From assembly GCA_015709635.1 (NCBI GenBank), contig CP054180.1, positions 248,001-312,000 on the forward strand: a stretch of 64,000 bases of DNA, read 5' to 3'. The DNA is from Gammaproteobacteria bacterium (lineage in GTDB: Bacteria > Pseudomonadota > Gammaproteobacteria > Burkholderiales > Nitrosomonadaceae). Positions 34,868-44,840 of the stretch are shown one piece after another (the stretch's first letter is position 1; the number at the start of each line of letters is the position of its first letter). Under the pieces are notes generated by a model. It was not told the origin of the DNA. It saw only the letters and a list, made by a program, of their open reading frames with translations, and ran no database searches. Position numbers and translations under genes: made by a program.

Positions 34868-37800
34868 TTAACTCACAATCCCGCGGCCACAGTAGTGATC
34901 ATCCAGCACCAATGCACTTAGGATGTCTTTTTCCGCTTGCGAAGGGTGCTCGATAAATTCTTCAAATAAACCGGTTGCAATGTCTGGAGGAACTTTGAAA
35001 TCGCCGACTAATTTATCGCGTATCGTGATGGATTGGGTTACAAAATCCATTATTCCGCGCCTGATTTCCGTGCGCGTCATCATGGATTCACGCTCTTCAG
35101 CTGCCAGTTCACGGAATTCAGGATGAACCTCGCCATTGCCGGTCTGATGATACCTTACGATTTGCGCATCATCAGAGCTTAATAATTTTTCCAAGGAAAA
35201 GCTTTCTCTTAAAATAATGGGTGAGTGAATATTAGGATTAATATACTGACAGTAGTACCCCGCAGCGATGACCTTGTATTGAGAAGCGACATGCTCGGCA
35301 GGTTTGCGCGTCATTAAATAGTAGCCGTTGATTCTTTGATTGATCATTTCATTCAAATACCCTTGAACGGTAGCTGAATAACCGATATCTACAATGGCAG
35401 CATTAGTTGCCTTATTCAATCCCAGCTCATTTAGATAAGCTAACAGCCCTGGGCGTTCAGATTGCGCAATGGACAGAATACGTTTTTCCAGAGCGTGCAA
35501 TACAGGTATGAGATGATCAATTTCACCTTTATCAACTGTGACAAGCTTATTTTTTGACCAGACTCCCTGCCGTGCAAGTTCTTCAATATCGTCATCAGAT
35601 AACGCTAATCCGTATCGCTCCCGGATAAATTCAGTTAACTGGTTTGGAAAATACTGCACACGCGCAATTTGCAGCATATCATCAAAATTTGAGATCATAG
35701 GTACCGTAATTGCGCGGCGGGAAAGCACCAGATAGTCAGATGCGATAGCGTTGGTATTATGGGATACCCACTGATCATAAACTATTTTTAGTATTTGCCC
35801 TTCGCGCGCAAGAAAATACAAGCGCCCCATTCGGTCGGCAGCGGCTTTTTCCGCCAGCCATTGTACGAAGGCCAGCACCACAGGTCCGGCAATAGTGAAT
35901 CCAATCGACCAAGGTGTGGCAGGAACGAGATCTGCAGGATCGAAATTCGGGAAGAATACAGGGTGAAAATTTGCTTGCGTAATCATGCCAACGGTAAGCT
36001 GCCGATGGAGATCATCGCTATATAACGAACTTTCGATGAGTGGACCCAAGCGGGGAATAGTTCGCGCCAATTCAACGGGCCGCATGACATGCAGCAACTT
36101 CATGCCCAGATTATCAGGAATTTGAACATCGGAATGTTCGTTGTCTCCAATCATCAGGACTTCGCTTGGAGACACATTTTCATGTATCAACAACTGCCGA
36201 TAAAAATCACCGGTATCTTTTCTGAAGCCATTATCGGAAGATAAGTAAAACGCATGCCATCCACTGATGCCGTGGCGCGTTAGCATTTTTTCGATAACGG
36301 ATTTGGATAGGTACATATCACTGGCTAATACGACGCGTTTACCTAAGGAAAGTGCAAGTTGTAGCAGAGTGATGACTTCCGGTCGTGGCGTGACGATTTC
36401 CAGCTCGATCGCTTCTTCAAGGCTACGCAACTGATTGGCGGCTTCGGGTGAGAGTCCAGATAAGACGGAGAACTCTGTAAAAACAGCATCCAGACCAATA
36501 TCGCGGCCTGCTTTCTGACGCGCCTGAGATTCTGCGATGGCACGACATTCAAGATAAAGTTTTCCTGCTTCACCGCCGACACGCCGGGCGACAATATTTT
36601 TAATCATCTCAGGATTAAGCAGCGGCCGAGTCAGTAACGTATCAAAAATATCGAAAACAACTACACGCAAAGCCGGATCAGCCAGCATAGCATGAGCATT
36701 CGTTTGGCTTCGTAACAGATATTGTTCAAAGCGCCAGCGAGACCAACTAACGGATTTGTTGTCTCGAAGAATGACGGCATCGAATCCTGACCGCTTGGTT
36801 ACCAGGACAAATAAGCGTTCTATGCAGTGCGCCAGGGTTGCGTCGGTTTGTCCTGTTTCTTCGGGAAAATCCTCAATCTGGATATGCGCTTTGAATAACG
36901 GACGCAGTGCCTCTGTCCGGGCCCAGAACATGGATCCTGCTGGTAAATCAAAATACCCGATTGGGACTCTGGTGATACCCAATTTGTGGCACCAGAGATA
37001 TCCGAGTGCTTTGTTGGAAAGCCAGGAGTTGGCAATATAGGATAATTCGGAGAAGTTTTGCGGATAAACAAGACCGACAGCTTTTTCTCCGGTCAGGAGT
37101 GTGAATATTTTCTGTATTTGTGTTTTGCTTCCTAGCAGATTTGTGAACAAATATTCTCGCCATCCACTCCACGCATTTGTTGTGTTTTTGTTATAAAGTG
37201 ATTTCTTGCTATGGATATGGGCGATGTAATCATATTGCTGCAATATTTCTCCGAAGGTGCAAAACAGGGGGGCAATATCACGCCCACGATTAGGCACAGC
37301 GGTAATAGTCAGTTGTTCCAGTTGAGGTAAATGCGCTAAAGCTTGTTTGCATATTTGGTTTGCTGCCTCATCGGGTGTTGAGACAAACAAGTCATAGGGG
37401 AACGGCATATTTCCCAAGAATTTTGCAAATTCCTCTGCCAGATCTGCATAGAAAATGTGTGCGTGGATTGCAATGCGTCCGGCTGGTCGTGTTGTTAGCG
37501 GAGCAATTGTGGAAAGATCCACCATTCCTGCCAGCAAGCCGTAGGCATCGACAGATCCCGGAGCTAAAAAACCGGCTCTGTTTGCACGCCATATCTCATA
37601 ATGTCCCGTTCCGGAGAGCAGAGGACCGGCTATCCGGTAAGCCACACCTAATGTTTTGTTGCGCCAGCGTACGGGTAACCGCCAGTAGATACGCTTCAGC
37701 CAAGGTAAAACTCTGCGGCGCAGCCCATCCCATGCCTCCTGATGCTGACCACGAATAATCCGGATTAGAAAGCGCAACGGAGCAGTGATTCTCCATGAGG

Positions 37801-38746
37801 TTGAATGAGATAAATCATGGATTGTTTTCTGCAAATCATGAATTGTATTTTGTAGATCGTTAATTGTTTTTTGTAACGATTGTTCGTTTCTAATACTTGC
37901 AAGCCTAGCTTGCTCATGGCGATTTTGCAGCGAAGCGATCAATAGTTCTTTATCAGCTGACTGGTCGCGGAGACTGGATATCATATTCTCGCGGTATTGA
38001 ATTAACTCCTCCAATTGTTCACCGGTCAGAAGCAGTTTCCATTTATCGTAAACTCGGCTTCTCGATTCCTTTATAAAAGCTTCATCCTGTTTAAGTCCTA
38101 AGCCAGAGTATCCATAATTGCGATAAGTAGCGGTAATTTTATCGATATGCAATATTTCACTGTGTTGACTCAATTGAATCCAGAAATCCCAATCTTCGAA
38201 GACTTTCAAATTTTCATCAAAACCGCAATGATCGATAGTGACTAAAGATTGTTCAAACAACAGGGCGTGAATCGGAATAAAGTTTCTTCCCCAAAGCCGA
38301 CCCCGATCATAAGGTTCGTTAAATGCAGTGACGTTCTTAAGTTGCTGATCCACGTAGTGCTCAACGCGAACGCCAGAGTATACGCATCGAACGCTGGGGT
38401 GACTTTGTAGAGCAGTAACTAGATTGGTAATGTGTTCCGGACAAAATAAATCATCGTCATCAAGGAAAATCAGATAACTTCCTTTGGCTGAGTGAAGTCC
38501 AATGTTGGCGGCTCGGCTTCTATCTGTTGGTTCATCATTTTCAATGGCAATAGTTCTGAGCGGGAAATGTCCGCACCAATCGCCTAGCTTCCGATGATCT
38601 GGCCCTTTGGCATTGACAATGACGACCTCAATATTCGGGTACGTCTGCATGGCGACAGAATCCAATGCATCGGGAAGCGTATCGCGATCCATGCTGCGGA
38701 TAATGATGCTGACAAGAGGTTGGGTTACGCCGTTTTTTTCAAACAT
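34868..38746 (-). CDS. Multidomain glycan enzyme: GT2, RgpF-like, HAD phosphatase and an uncharacterised C-terminal domain
   Basis: A 1292-aa protein. A GT2 domain (about 1-230: VSIIIRSMDRDTL, LIFLDDDDLFCPEHI) is followed by a coiled coil (about 260-315, with repeats of LQKTIHDL) and the linker motif STSWRITAPLRFL. An RgpF-like rhamnan-synthesis domain (about 395-690: IHAHIFYADLAEEFAKFL, VPNRGRDIAPLF) comes next. A HAD domain (about 695-890) has VVFDIFDTLLTRPL, ASDMYLS and MIGDNEHSDV. The last 390 residues (YFLAREGQILKIV, AAIVDIGYSATVQGYL) form a domain often fused to such HADs, of unknown role. It may both build and trim or remodel a rhamnose-type chain. Confidence 0.87.
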   Translation of the reverse strand: MFEKNGVTQPLVSIIIRSMDRDTLPDALDSVAMQTYPNIEVVIVNAKGPDHRKLGDWCGHFPLRTIAIENDEPTDRSRAANIGLHSAKGSYLIFLDDDDLFCPEHITNLVTALQSHPSVRCVYSGVRVEHYVDQQLKNVTAFNEPYDRGRLWGRNFIPIHALLFEQSLVTIDHCGFDENLKVFEDWDFWIQLSQHSEILHIDKITATYRNYGYSGLGLKQDEAFIKESRSRVYDKWKLLLTGEQLEELIQYRENMISSLRDQSADKELLIASLQNRHEQARLASIRNEQSLQKTINDLQNTIHDLQKTIHDLSHSTSWRITAPLRFLIRIIRGQHQEAWDGLRRRVLPWLKRIYWRLPVRWRNKTLGVAYRIAGPLLSGTGHYEIWRANRAGFLAPGSVDAYGLLAGMVDLSTIAPLTTRPAGRIAIHAHIFYADLAEEFAKFLGNMPFPYDLFVSTPDEAANQICKQALAHLPQLEQLTITAVPNRGRDIAPLFCTFGEILQQYDYIAHIHSKKSLYNKNTTNAWSGWREYLFTNLLGSKTQIQKIFTLLTGEKAVGLVYPQNFSELSYIANSWLSNKALGYLWCHKLGITRVPIGYFDLPAGSMFWARTEALRPLFKAHIQIEDFPEETGQTDATLAHCIERLFVLVTKRSGFDAVILRDNKSVSWSRWRFEQYLLRSQTNAHAMLADPALRVVVFDIFDTLLTRPLLNPEMIKNIVARRVGGEAGKLYLECRAIAESQARQKAGRDIGLDAVFTEFSVLSGLSPEAANQLRSLEEAIELEIVTPRPEVITLLQLALSLGKRVVLASDMYLSKSVIEKMLTRHGISGWHAFYLSSDNGFRKDTGDFYRQLLIHENVSPSEVLMIGDNEHSDVQIPDNLGMKLLHVMRPVELARTIPRLGPLIESSLYSDDLHRQLTVGMITQANFHPVFFPNFDPADLVPATPWSIGFTIAGPVVLAFVQWLAEKAAADRMGRLYFLAREGQILKIVYDQWVSHNTNAIASDYLVLSRRAITVPMISNFDDMLQIARVQYFPNQLTEFIRERYGLALSDDDIEELARQGVWSKNKLVTVDKGEIDHLIPVLHALEKRILSIAQSERPGLLAYLNELGLNKATNAAIVDIGYSATVQGYLNEMINQRINGYYLMTRKPAEHVASQYKVIAAGYYCQYINPNIHSPIILRESFSLEKLLSSDDAQIVRYHQTGNGEVHPEFRELAAEERESMMTRTEIRRGIMDFVTQSITIRDKLVGDFKVPPDIATGLFEEFIEHPSQAEKDILSALVLDDHYCGRGIVS

Positions 38747-38806
38747 CCAAGTGTCTGTGATTCCGGGGTCGGTCAGGAGAGAAATAGTTCAAGAGATAAA
38801 TCAGAT

Positions 38807-39586
38807 CTAATGCTGTAAAAAGCTTTCGAGATAGAGGCGCAAGTTTAACATTTTTTGCAGCATGCCTCCCAAAGAGGTTTTTTTTTCAATTTCAGTGAAG
38901 GCTTCTGCATAGTTGCTGCCTTGCTTGCCGGGAAGATAGAGACCGCGGTAACTTGCTAACCCAATGCTGGCAGACAGGTAGTCGCAGTGGGACAGCGGCA
39001 ATGCATAACAGGAGATTGCCTGTTTCTTAAGTTCGATTACACTCGCGATATCCACCACATGCGTGGCGGGAAGCGGACTCCAGATCTCGTAAAAAAATGC
39101 GCGCCCCGGTGCGCCACACTGTTGCCAGCAGGATAAAATGGCTTGACCGGTTGCAACATGGTCGCGGTGATAGTCAAGTACGGAAGGCATGAACAGCCAA
39201 TCCGGCTTAAATTGCTGCAGTAATTGCCGGATTTTTTTCTCAAAGCCGGCTGAAGTGCGGAAGCTGCCATCGGGTTCATCGAAGAAAAACATGTCGTCTA
39301 CACCCAATACTGCTAAAGATTTTGCTGCTTCCTTTCGCCGGATCATAAGTGCATCGGCACTGAGGATCCCGGCGCCGGCACCGTTGGTGACGAAAATGAC
39401 CTTGACAGCACATTTCTTTTGCCGAAGCAAAGTTAACGTGCCGCCGCAACCAAGTACTTCATCATCCGGGTGCGGTGCGAAAATAAGTATTCTTCCAGCC
39501 TCGATAGGAATAAGTGGAACCGGTAATGGACAAAGCTGTAACTTGGCTATCTTAGCTTGTTGCCACTTTTCTATAAATTTCTTCAT
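38807..39586 (-). CDS. PIG-L family N-deacetylase (LmbE-like)
   Basis: About 259 aa. The zinc-site motif FAPHPDDEVLGCGGTL is intact, with the later histidines in YHRDHVATGQA. Members remove acetyl groups from N-acetylated sugars; the substrate here is probably a glycan intermediate. The start at 39586 (MKKFIEKW) is preferred; a second ATG at 39601 is possible. The frame overlaps the GT4 gene by 35 bases or more, with no start closer to the domain, so coupling is likely. Confidence 0.9.
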   Translation of the reverse strand: MKKFIEKWQQAKIAKLQLCPLPVPLIPIEAGRILIFAPHPDDEVLGCGGTLTLLRQKKCAVKVIFVTNGAGAGILSADALMIRRKEAAKSLAVLGVDDMFFFDEPDGSFRTSAGFEKKIRQLLQQFKPDWLFMPSVLDYHRDHVATGQAILSCWQQCGAPGRAFFYEIWSPLPATHVVDIASVIELKKQAISCYALPLSHCDYLSASIGLASYRGLYLPGKQGSNYAEAFTEIEKKTSLGGMLQKMLNLRLYLESFLQH

Positions 39587-40733
39587 ATATATCAGCAACA
39601 TGAATAATATCTGGCCATGCTTTGGCTCTTAATTGTCCTTTTTGTGCGATTTCTTCACATAGCGCTTTGTCATTCAACATACGTTGTATTGCTTCTGACA
39701 AGGAATCAAGATCCGGTTCTGCCAGGAATGCACCATCACCTACCACCTCCGGTACGCCGCCTACAGCGGTACAGATCGCAGCAGTGCCAGCAGTTAAGGC
39801 CTCGAGATTGGCCATGCCGAAGGATTCAGAAGCAGAAGCACTGATATACAGATCGGCGGCACAAAGATATAAACCAATATCTTCGGTAATGGCGAATATG
39901 ATTTTTCGCGGAAAGCTCAATTGTTGTGCTAGTTTTTGTAGATCGTCGTGATTTCCTTCACCCAGGATTACTAATTGAAAGTCTTTTTTTATCTTTAATC
40001 TGGCACAAGCCTGAATCAATAGTGGAAACTGTTTGACTGGTGCGATACGGCCGATTGCAAGTAAATAAATTGTGTTACTGTTCCAACCAAGCCGATTTCG
40101 TGCTTCTTCCTTTCCGTAATGGTTAAGTTTCGGATGCGCATGAGCCACTTGATACCAGTTTGATGGTACTGCAGAAATTCCCAAGTCGCGGGCAATCTGA
40201 GCGATGCCGCTGTGGGTCGGAGCGATTACCCAAGAAGCAGAAAGCAATATTTTCGCTTCCCAATTGCGCATCCAGCGCATTGTGTATCGGCCAAGGCGAG
40301 CGCCATCCTCGTGAATGGCCTGAGCATAGCAGCCGTAACCATGCTCTGTTACTCCCCAGGCTACATGACTTCCAAAGTTGAATCGCAAGAAAAAACGTAA
40401 GCCGGCTGCGATGAGAGGATCATGGCAATGTACATGAGTGTAATCTTGTTTTACGGCCAATTTTGCGGCAAGCCGACCCATATTGAAGCGCTCGAATATT
40501 CCATAAAGTAGAGCTGGAAAATCTGTGGCGGTTTTGCTATTCCTGGTTAAGCTTGCCAGAAAGTGCCCAATTCGTATTTGCCAAAGTAGTGCACGTTGAC
40601 CTAAATCGGCTTGGCAAAGATAATCAACATCGATTCCACGGCGACGAAGCTCTTCGACCAAGGGAGCTAGGCTGCGACCGAGACCGTAGCGTTGGTCTGA
40701 GCGGGTTTCGCGGGTAACCATAAGAATTTTCAT
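39552..40733 (-). CDS. Family 4 glycosyltransferase
   Basis: A 393-aa GT-B enzyme. The N-terminal half has MVTRETRSDQRYGLGRSL and the C-terminal half has LLAIGRIAPVKQFPLLIQA and the nucleotide-sugar EX7E motif in SESFGMANLEALTAGTAAI. It transfers an activated sugar to a growing glycan on the cytoplasmic side of the membrane. It overlaps the PIG-L deacetylase gene, which suggests that sugar addition and deacetylation are linked. Confidence 0.92.
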   Translation of the reverse strand: MKILMVTRETRSDQRYGLGRSLAPLVEELRRRGIDVDYLCQADLGQRALLWQIRIGHFLASLTRNSKTATDFPALLYGIFERFNMGRLAAKLAVKQDYTHVHCHDPLIAAGLRFFLRFNFGSHVAWGVTEHGYGCYAQAIHEDGARLGRYTMRWMRNWEAKILLSASWVIAPTHSGIAQIARDLGISAVPSNWYQVAHAHPKLNHYGKEEARNRLGWNSNTIYLLAIGRIAPVKQFPLLIQACARLKIKKDFQLVILGEGNHDDLQKLAQQLSFPRKIIFAITEDIGLYLCAADLYISASASESFGMANLEALTAGTAAICTAVGGVPEVVGDGAFLAEPDLDSLSEAIQRMLNDKALCEEIAQKGQLRAKAWPDIIHVADIYEEIYRKVATS

Positions 40734-40926
40734 GGTGATGAATTTTTCTGTTGAGGGATTTTATTCTGAGATTGAAAAATTTCTCTATTTGCTTCTATCT
40801 GATATGGTTGAGGCATTGGGGCATTCACAGCAAGTTCATGTCGATTGAGGTTCACCACTATTTTCATTTAAGGCATATTTGTAAATGTACGCATTGCATT
40901 ATTAATTTAGCTGGGCTGGATAGTTA

Positions 40927-42750
40927 TTACCGGAAATCTGTATCACCAGACATTAGCCACCAATGATTGCGCAACGAATCAACCGATGGAGCCGCATCCC
41001 AAATGCTCGCGGGGATACGGATATCCAGCGCTTGTTTTGTCCCGCCGGCGGCAGCGAAATATGCGGCGAAATTTTCTGTGATGCGGCAAAACAGCCGATC
41101 ATGGCCATTGATGCCGGCCAGCCTTCTGGCGTGCAAAACGAGTAGAGGAATTTCGGACAGCGGTGCAATGATGTCAACGATTTCGCAACCGAAAGTATCG
41201 TGACGCAATACCAGAATACCTCGCGCCCGGCCGCCGAAGCGGTTTCTTACCAGCATCAGTTGATAACGTTGCGTGGGGTGATTCAGGTAGCGGCGCTGCA
41301 GATAAGGCCAATCGCGGATGCCGACCAGCGCTGTACGCAAATTTTCAGCCATTTTCCGCCAGCATTCTTCGACTGCAGCGGCAGCCCGGGGATCGTCTGC
41401 TCGGTCGATCGGATGTAGCCGGGTTTTTACGCGCGGCCATTTCGCCAACGGTGTCCATGAAAACTCAACCATTTGCCCGACTTCTGCGTACAATCCAAGC
41501 CGTTCCGCCACTTTCATCGCTCGTACATTGGGAAAACCGAAGCCTATCAGATAAGGTTTGTTGTAACCGATATAACGTTCCAGAAAGGTTGCCGCCATCA
41601 AGAAAAAAGGACCTTTTCTAGTCAATGTGCCACGTTCGCTGGCATCAACCATGACATCCCCGATTTGTACGGCGGTTTGAGGTTGACCGAAGAACAGAAT
41701 TTTCCGGCTAATGCCGCCGTAGTGGGCGATGAGTTCATTTTCCCGCCACACGCCGATTGCGCGGCTTGCATTCGAACCATACTTCCAGTGCCAGAAAGAG
41801 GGGGTTATGTCCTGATGGAATGTTTTTTTGAATAAATTGAATATTTCCGGGGTCTGATTTTTTTCCAGCAGCCGCAAGCGCCATTTAAGGGGGGCTTTTT
41901 TTCTGAAGTGCAGCAGAGCGTAGCCGTAATGACCGCTGGCATATTTTTCTCGATAAGTGCGATTGGATTCATCGAGTTGATTCAATTGTTCATCGCTCAA
42001 TGCAAGATCTTTGAGCAATTTTTGCCGGTGCGTCCGGGTCGCTGCCAGCAAATAATCCAATGTCGGTGCCGCCATGGCGGATAAATCCATCTTTTCAAGC
42101 AATTCAAAACCAAATCGTTCGGCCAGTGTGATCATATTATTGATCAGGTGAAGCCCGCCCGGTCTTGCTGCATCATGTTGCAGTGTAAATTCGTCAATAA
42201 TAAATAATTGCCCCGCCGGCGACAGCAGATCCAATGCTTGATTAAAAATCACCAACGGTTCAATGTATTGCGCTGATTCCTGAAATAGAACCACGTCAAA
42301 GCTTCCCGCTGCGGCTGAAAATGTTTCCAGAGAATGGCAGCTGACAGGGGTGGTTGTGCCAAGCGATTTCTGGATATACGCAATTTGTTGGGCGTCAGGT
42401 GTGATGCCATGAACAGTATAACCGCGCTGCTGCAGCAAAGAAAAAGTGGTGCCCAGGCCAATGCCAACTTCCAGGATGCGGCATGGAGGCGGCGGTAGTT
42501 TCGCCAGCAGCAGATCGGTAGAAAATTGCTGTGCCGCCTTCAGGCTGGTTTTATCATCCTGGAACAATCCATAGTGTAAATAAGCGGCTTTACCTTCCTG
42601 CAGCAGCAATGCATGTGCATATACATTCAATGGAAAAGTCAAATCCTTGAACGGCGAGGGTGATGCTGATGCGATAGTGGCGGCGATAGGGTCGGCTTGG
42701 CGATAGTGCCGAATATCCTGTATGTGATTGTGATTAGCTGATTGGGTCAT
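40927..42750 (-). CDS. SAM methyltransferase fused to a GNAT-like acyltransferase domain
   Basis: A 607-aa protein. The N-terminal half is a class I methyltransferase (ILEVGIGLGTTFSLLQQ, about 90-110; VLFQESAQYIEPL). The C-terminal half (about 300-580) looks like a GNAT N-acyltransferase (VQIGDVMVDASERGTLTRKG, IGFGFPNVRAMKVAERLGL). It overlaps the end of the Wzt gene by 17 bases. Wzt exporters with a C-terminal domain recognise a modified chain end, often methylated. So this protein may be the chain terminator, methylating or acylating the final sugar. That role is inference. Confidence 0.82.
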   Translation of the reverse strand: MTQSANHNHIQDIRHYRQADPIAATIASASPSPFKDLTFPLNVYAHALLLQEGKAAYLHYGLFQDDKTSLKAAQQFSTDLLLAKLPPPPCRILEVGIGLGTTFSLLQQRGYTVHGITPDAQQIAYIQKSLGTTTPVSCHSLETFSAAAGSFDVVLFQESAQYIEPLVIFNQALDLLSPAGQLFIIDEFTLQHDAARPGGLHLINNMITLAERFGFELLEKMDLSAMAAPTLDYLLAATRTHRQKLLKDLALSDEQLNQLDESNRTYREKYASGHYGYALLHFRKKAPLKWRLRLLEKNQTPEIFNLFKKTFHQDITPSFWHWKYGSNASRAIGVWRENELIAHYGGISRKILFFGQPQTAVQIGDVMVDASERGTLTRKGPFFLMAATFLERYIGYNKPYLIGFGFPNVRAMKVAERLGLYAEVGQMVEFSWTPLAKWPRVKTRLHPIDRADDPRAAAAVEECWRKMAENLRTALVGIRDWPYLQRRYLNHPTQRYQLMLVRNRFGGRARGILVLRHDTFGCEIVDIIAPLSEIPLLVLHARRLAGINGHDRLFCRITENFAAYFAAAGGTKQALDIRIPASIWDAAPSVDSLRNHWWLMSGDTDFR

Positions 42751-44020
42751 TATGAATGATCGTATTATTTTCCCATTGATGAGGAATTGAAAAGAATCCC
42801 TGCAAGCGTCCCGCCTGCTTTACTTGCAAGCTTGCGACACCCACTGCCGAATCATAGAGATGCAAGCCACGTTCGCATAATAAATAGATATTAATCAGAT
42901 ATTCGCCTTTAAGCAGCGGCAGCTGATCCAGCTTGAGGCAAATCCGGCCCGTGCCGGCCGGTGAGCGTTGCACGGTAAATTGGTCTTCCCATGTTGCTGC
43001 ACTGGTGATTGTACGCCCATCCTGTGTCTGCAATGTCATGGCAACGGTGGGACAAGGCAATGAAGGATCCGAAACAAAAGCTATCCGCAGCATGATACTC
43101 GATTGGCCGCTGGTGATCATAGCATGCTGCACATCGTTGCCGTCTATCTGCAATTTTACTTTTTCCAAATGCGCGCTTCCCATTGCGGATTTTGTATGGG
43201 GTGCTGCGGAAATGGTCAAATCTGGGATGGGAGTTTCAGGTGCCATATCAGAGGCGGTTTTATCCAGAAAGGCTTGATAAGCCGATACTACTTGTGCCGA
43301 TTCGCCATCCAATACGATCTGACCTTTATTAACCCAGATTGCACGGGTGCACAGAGATTCAACTTGAAATAGCGAGTGTGAGCAGAACAATATTGTTTTG
43401 CCTGCATCGCGCATTTGCATAATACGGCTAAATGATTTGCGGGCGAAAGCGCCGTCACCGACAGACAAGGCTTCGTCGATTACCAGAATATCCGGATCGA
43501 CATTAATCGCAACGGAAAATGCCAGGCGCACATACATGCCGCTGGAATAGGTTTTTACCGGTTGGTCGATGAAGTCGCGCACACCGGAGAAATCAATGAT
43601 GGATTCAATGCGATCGGCAATTTCGGTTGAACTGAACCCCAAGATTGCCGCACTCATGAAAATATTTTCACGCCCGGTGAATTCCGGATTGAATCCGGCG
43701 CCCAGCTCCAGCAATGCAGCGATACGGCCGTTTATCCGTACTTCGCCGTGTGTGGGTGTCAAAGTACCGCAAATCAATTGTAGCAGTGTCGATTTTCCAG
43801 AGCCGTTTTGTCCTACAATGCCAACGACTTCCCCAGGCATCACCAGCAAACTGATGTCTTGCAATGCCTTCAGCTCGCGATAATATTGGCGTAAACCCAA
43901 CCAGCGATGCGGCCATAAAAACTGCTTTAAACGGTCGGAGGAGCGTTGGTACAACTGATAAGATTTTGAGAGATTAAGCGCTTTAATGGCTGGTTCGGAA
44001 TTTGTGGTACTAAAGGACAT
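42734..44020 (-). CDS. wzt: Polysaccharide ABC exporter ATPase with C-terminal glycan-binding domain (Wzt)
   Basis: About 428 aa. The ATPase (first 250 residues) has Walker A GQNGSGKSTLLQLI, ELGAGFNPEFTGRENIF and Walker B DILVIDEALSVGDGAF. An additional C-terminal domain (about 285-420, with GEYLINIYLLCERGLHLYDS) matches the Wzt_C beta-sandwich that binds the capped end of the O-antigen before export. The ATG at 44020 is preferred over a TTG at 44026. It overlaps wzm by 11 bases and the methyltransferase-GNAT gene by 17, so the three form one tightly coupled unit. Confidence 0.94.
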   Translation of the reverse strand: MSFSTTNSEPAIKALNLSKSYQLYQRSSDRLKQFLWPHRWLGLRQYYRELKALQDISLLVMPGEVVGIVGQNGSGKSTLLQLICGTLTPTHGEVRINGRIAALLELGAGFNPEFTGRENIFMSAAILGFSSTEIADRIESIIDFSGVRDFIDQPVKTYSSGMYVRLAFSVAINVDPDILVIDEALSVGDGAFARKSFSRIMQMRDAGKTILFCSHSLFQVESLCTRAIWVNKGQIVLDGESAQVVSAYQAFLDKTASDMAPETPIPDLTISAAPHTKSAMGSAHLEKVKLQIDGNDVQHAMITSGQSSIMLRIAFVSDPSLPCPTVAMTLQTQDGRTITSAATWEDQFTVQRSPAGTGRICLKLDQLPLLKGEYLINIYLLCERGLHLYDSAVGVASLQVKQAGRLQGFFSIPHQWENNTIIHNDPIS

Positions 44021-44840
44021 CAGCAAATCCTTTACGTGTTTTTTTAAACCACATCAAACCAGACCACGCGACGAAAAAGGCGATCAGATAGTATAAAGCG
44101 AGGCTGCTCCATTCCGGCAACTGCCCATAGAGAATCACTGCTCGCGCCTGTTCGATTATGAGAGTCAGCGGATTGAGGAAGAGATAATCCCGCACGGCTT
44201 CCGGCAACGCGGAAGCAGGATAAAAAATTGGGCTGAGGAATAACAGCATGGTTAAGATCAAACCAATAAATTGACCGATGTCACGAACAAAAACCCCGAT
44301 TGAAGCCAGTATCCAGGACAATCCTGCGGTAAGCATAATGAGCGGCAACAGAATGAGCGGCAGTAAAATGACTGTCCATTGGAGCGGATGTTCGATGATC
44401 AATAGAGAAGAAAATAATACCAAAAAACTGATTCCGGCATGAAACAGTGCGGAACCGAGAGATACTAAGGGCAATATTTCCAAAGGGAAAATGACTTTCT
44501 TGACATAGTTTACATTATTCAGGATCAGTCCGGGCGCGCGGGATAAGCATTCGGAGAATAAGTTGAACAGGATCAGTCCAGTGAACAATAACATGGCAAA
44601 AGCAAATTGATCGTCGTGTATATGGCTATTGTGGGGATCCAGGCGGACTTTGAATATCACGCCAAAAACAAACGTATAGATGGACAGCATCAGAACGGGA
44701 TTGACAAACGTCCATAGCAGGCCCAGGAACGAACCCCGGTACCGGCCAATCACTTCCCGCTTGGTCATTTGCAGAATCAGGGGATTGTGCTGCCACAAGC
44801 TGAGAAAATTATTGAGAAAATGGATATTGAATAACGGCAA
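44010..44840 (-). CDS. wzm: Polysaccharide ABC exporter permease (Wzm, ABC-2 type)
   Basis: A 276-aa membrane protein with about six helices and the family motif LILQMTKREVIGRYRGSFLG near the N-terminus, then VNPLTLIIEQARAVILYG-like sequence near the end (here LNPLTLIIEQARAVILYG). With Wzt it moves lipid-linked glycan across the inner membrane. The start codon is a TTG at 44840; the next ATG is at the conserved motif, which would cut the protein short. It is the first gene of the minus-strand glycan cluster. Confidence 0.92.
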   Translation of the reverse strand: MPLFNIHFLNNFLSLWQHNPLILQMTKREVIGRYRGSFLGLLWTFVNPVLMLSIYTFVFGVIFKVRLDPHNSHIHDDQFAFAMLLFTGLILFNLFSECLSRAPGLILNNVNYVKKVIFPLEILPLVSLGSALFHAGISFLVLFSSLLIIEHPLQWTVILLPLILLPLIMLTAGLSWILASIGVFVRDIGQFIGLILTMLLFLSPIFYPASALPEAVRDYLFLNPLTLIIEQARAVILYGQLPEWSSLALYYLIAFFVAWSGLMWFKKTRKGFADVL

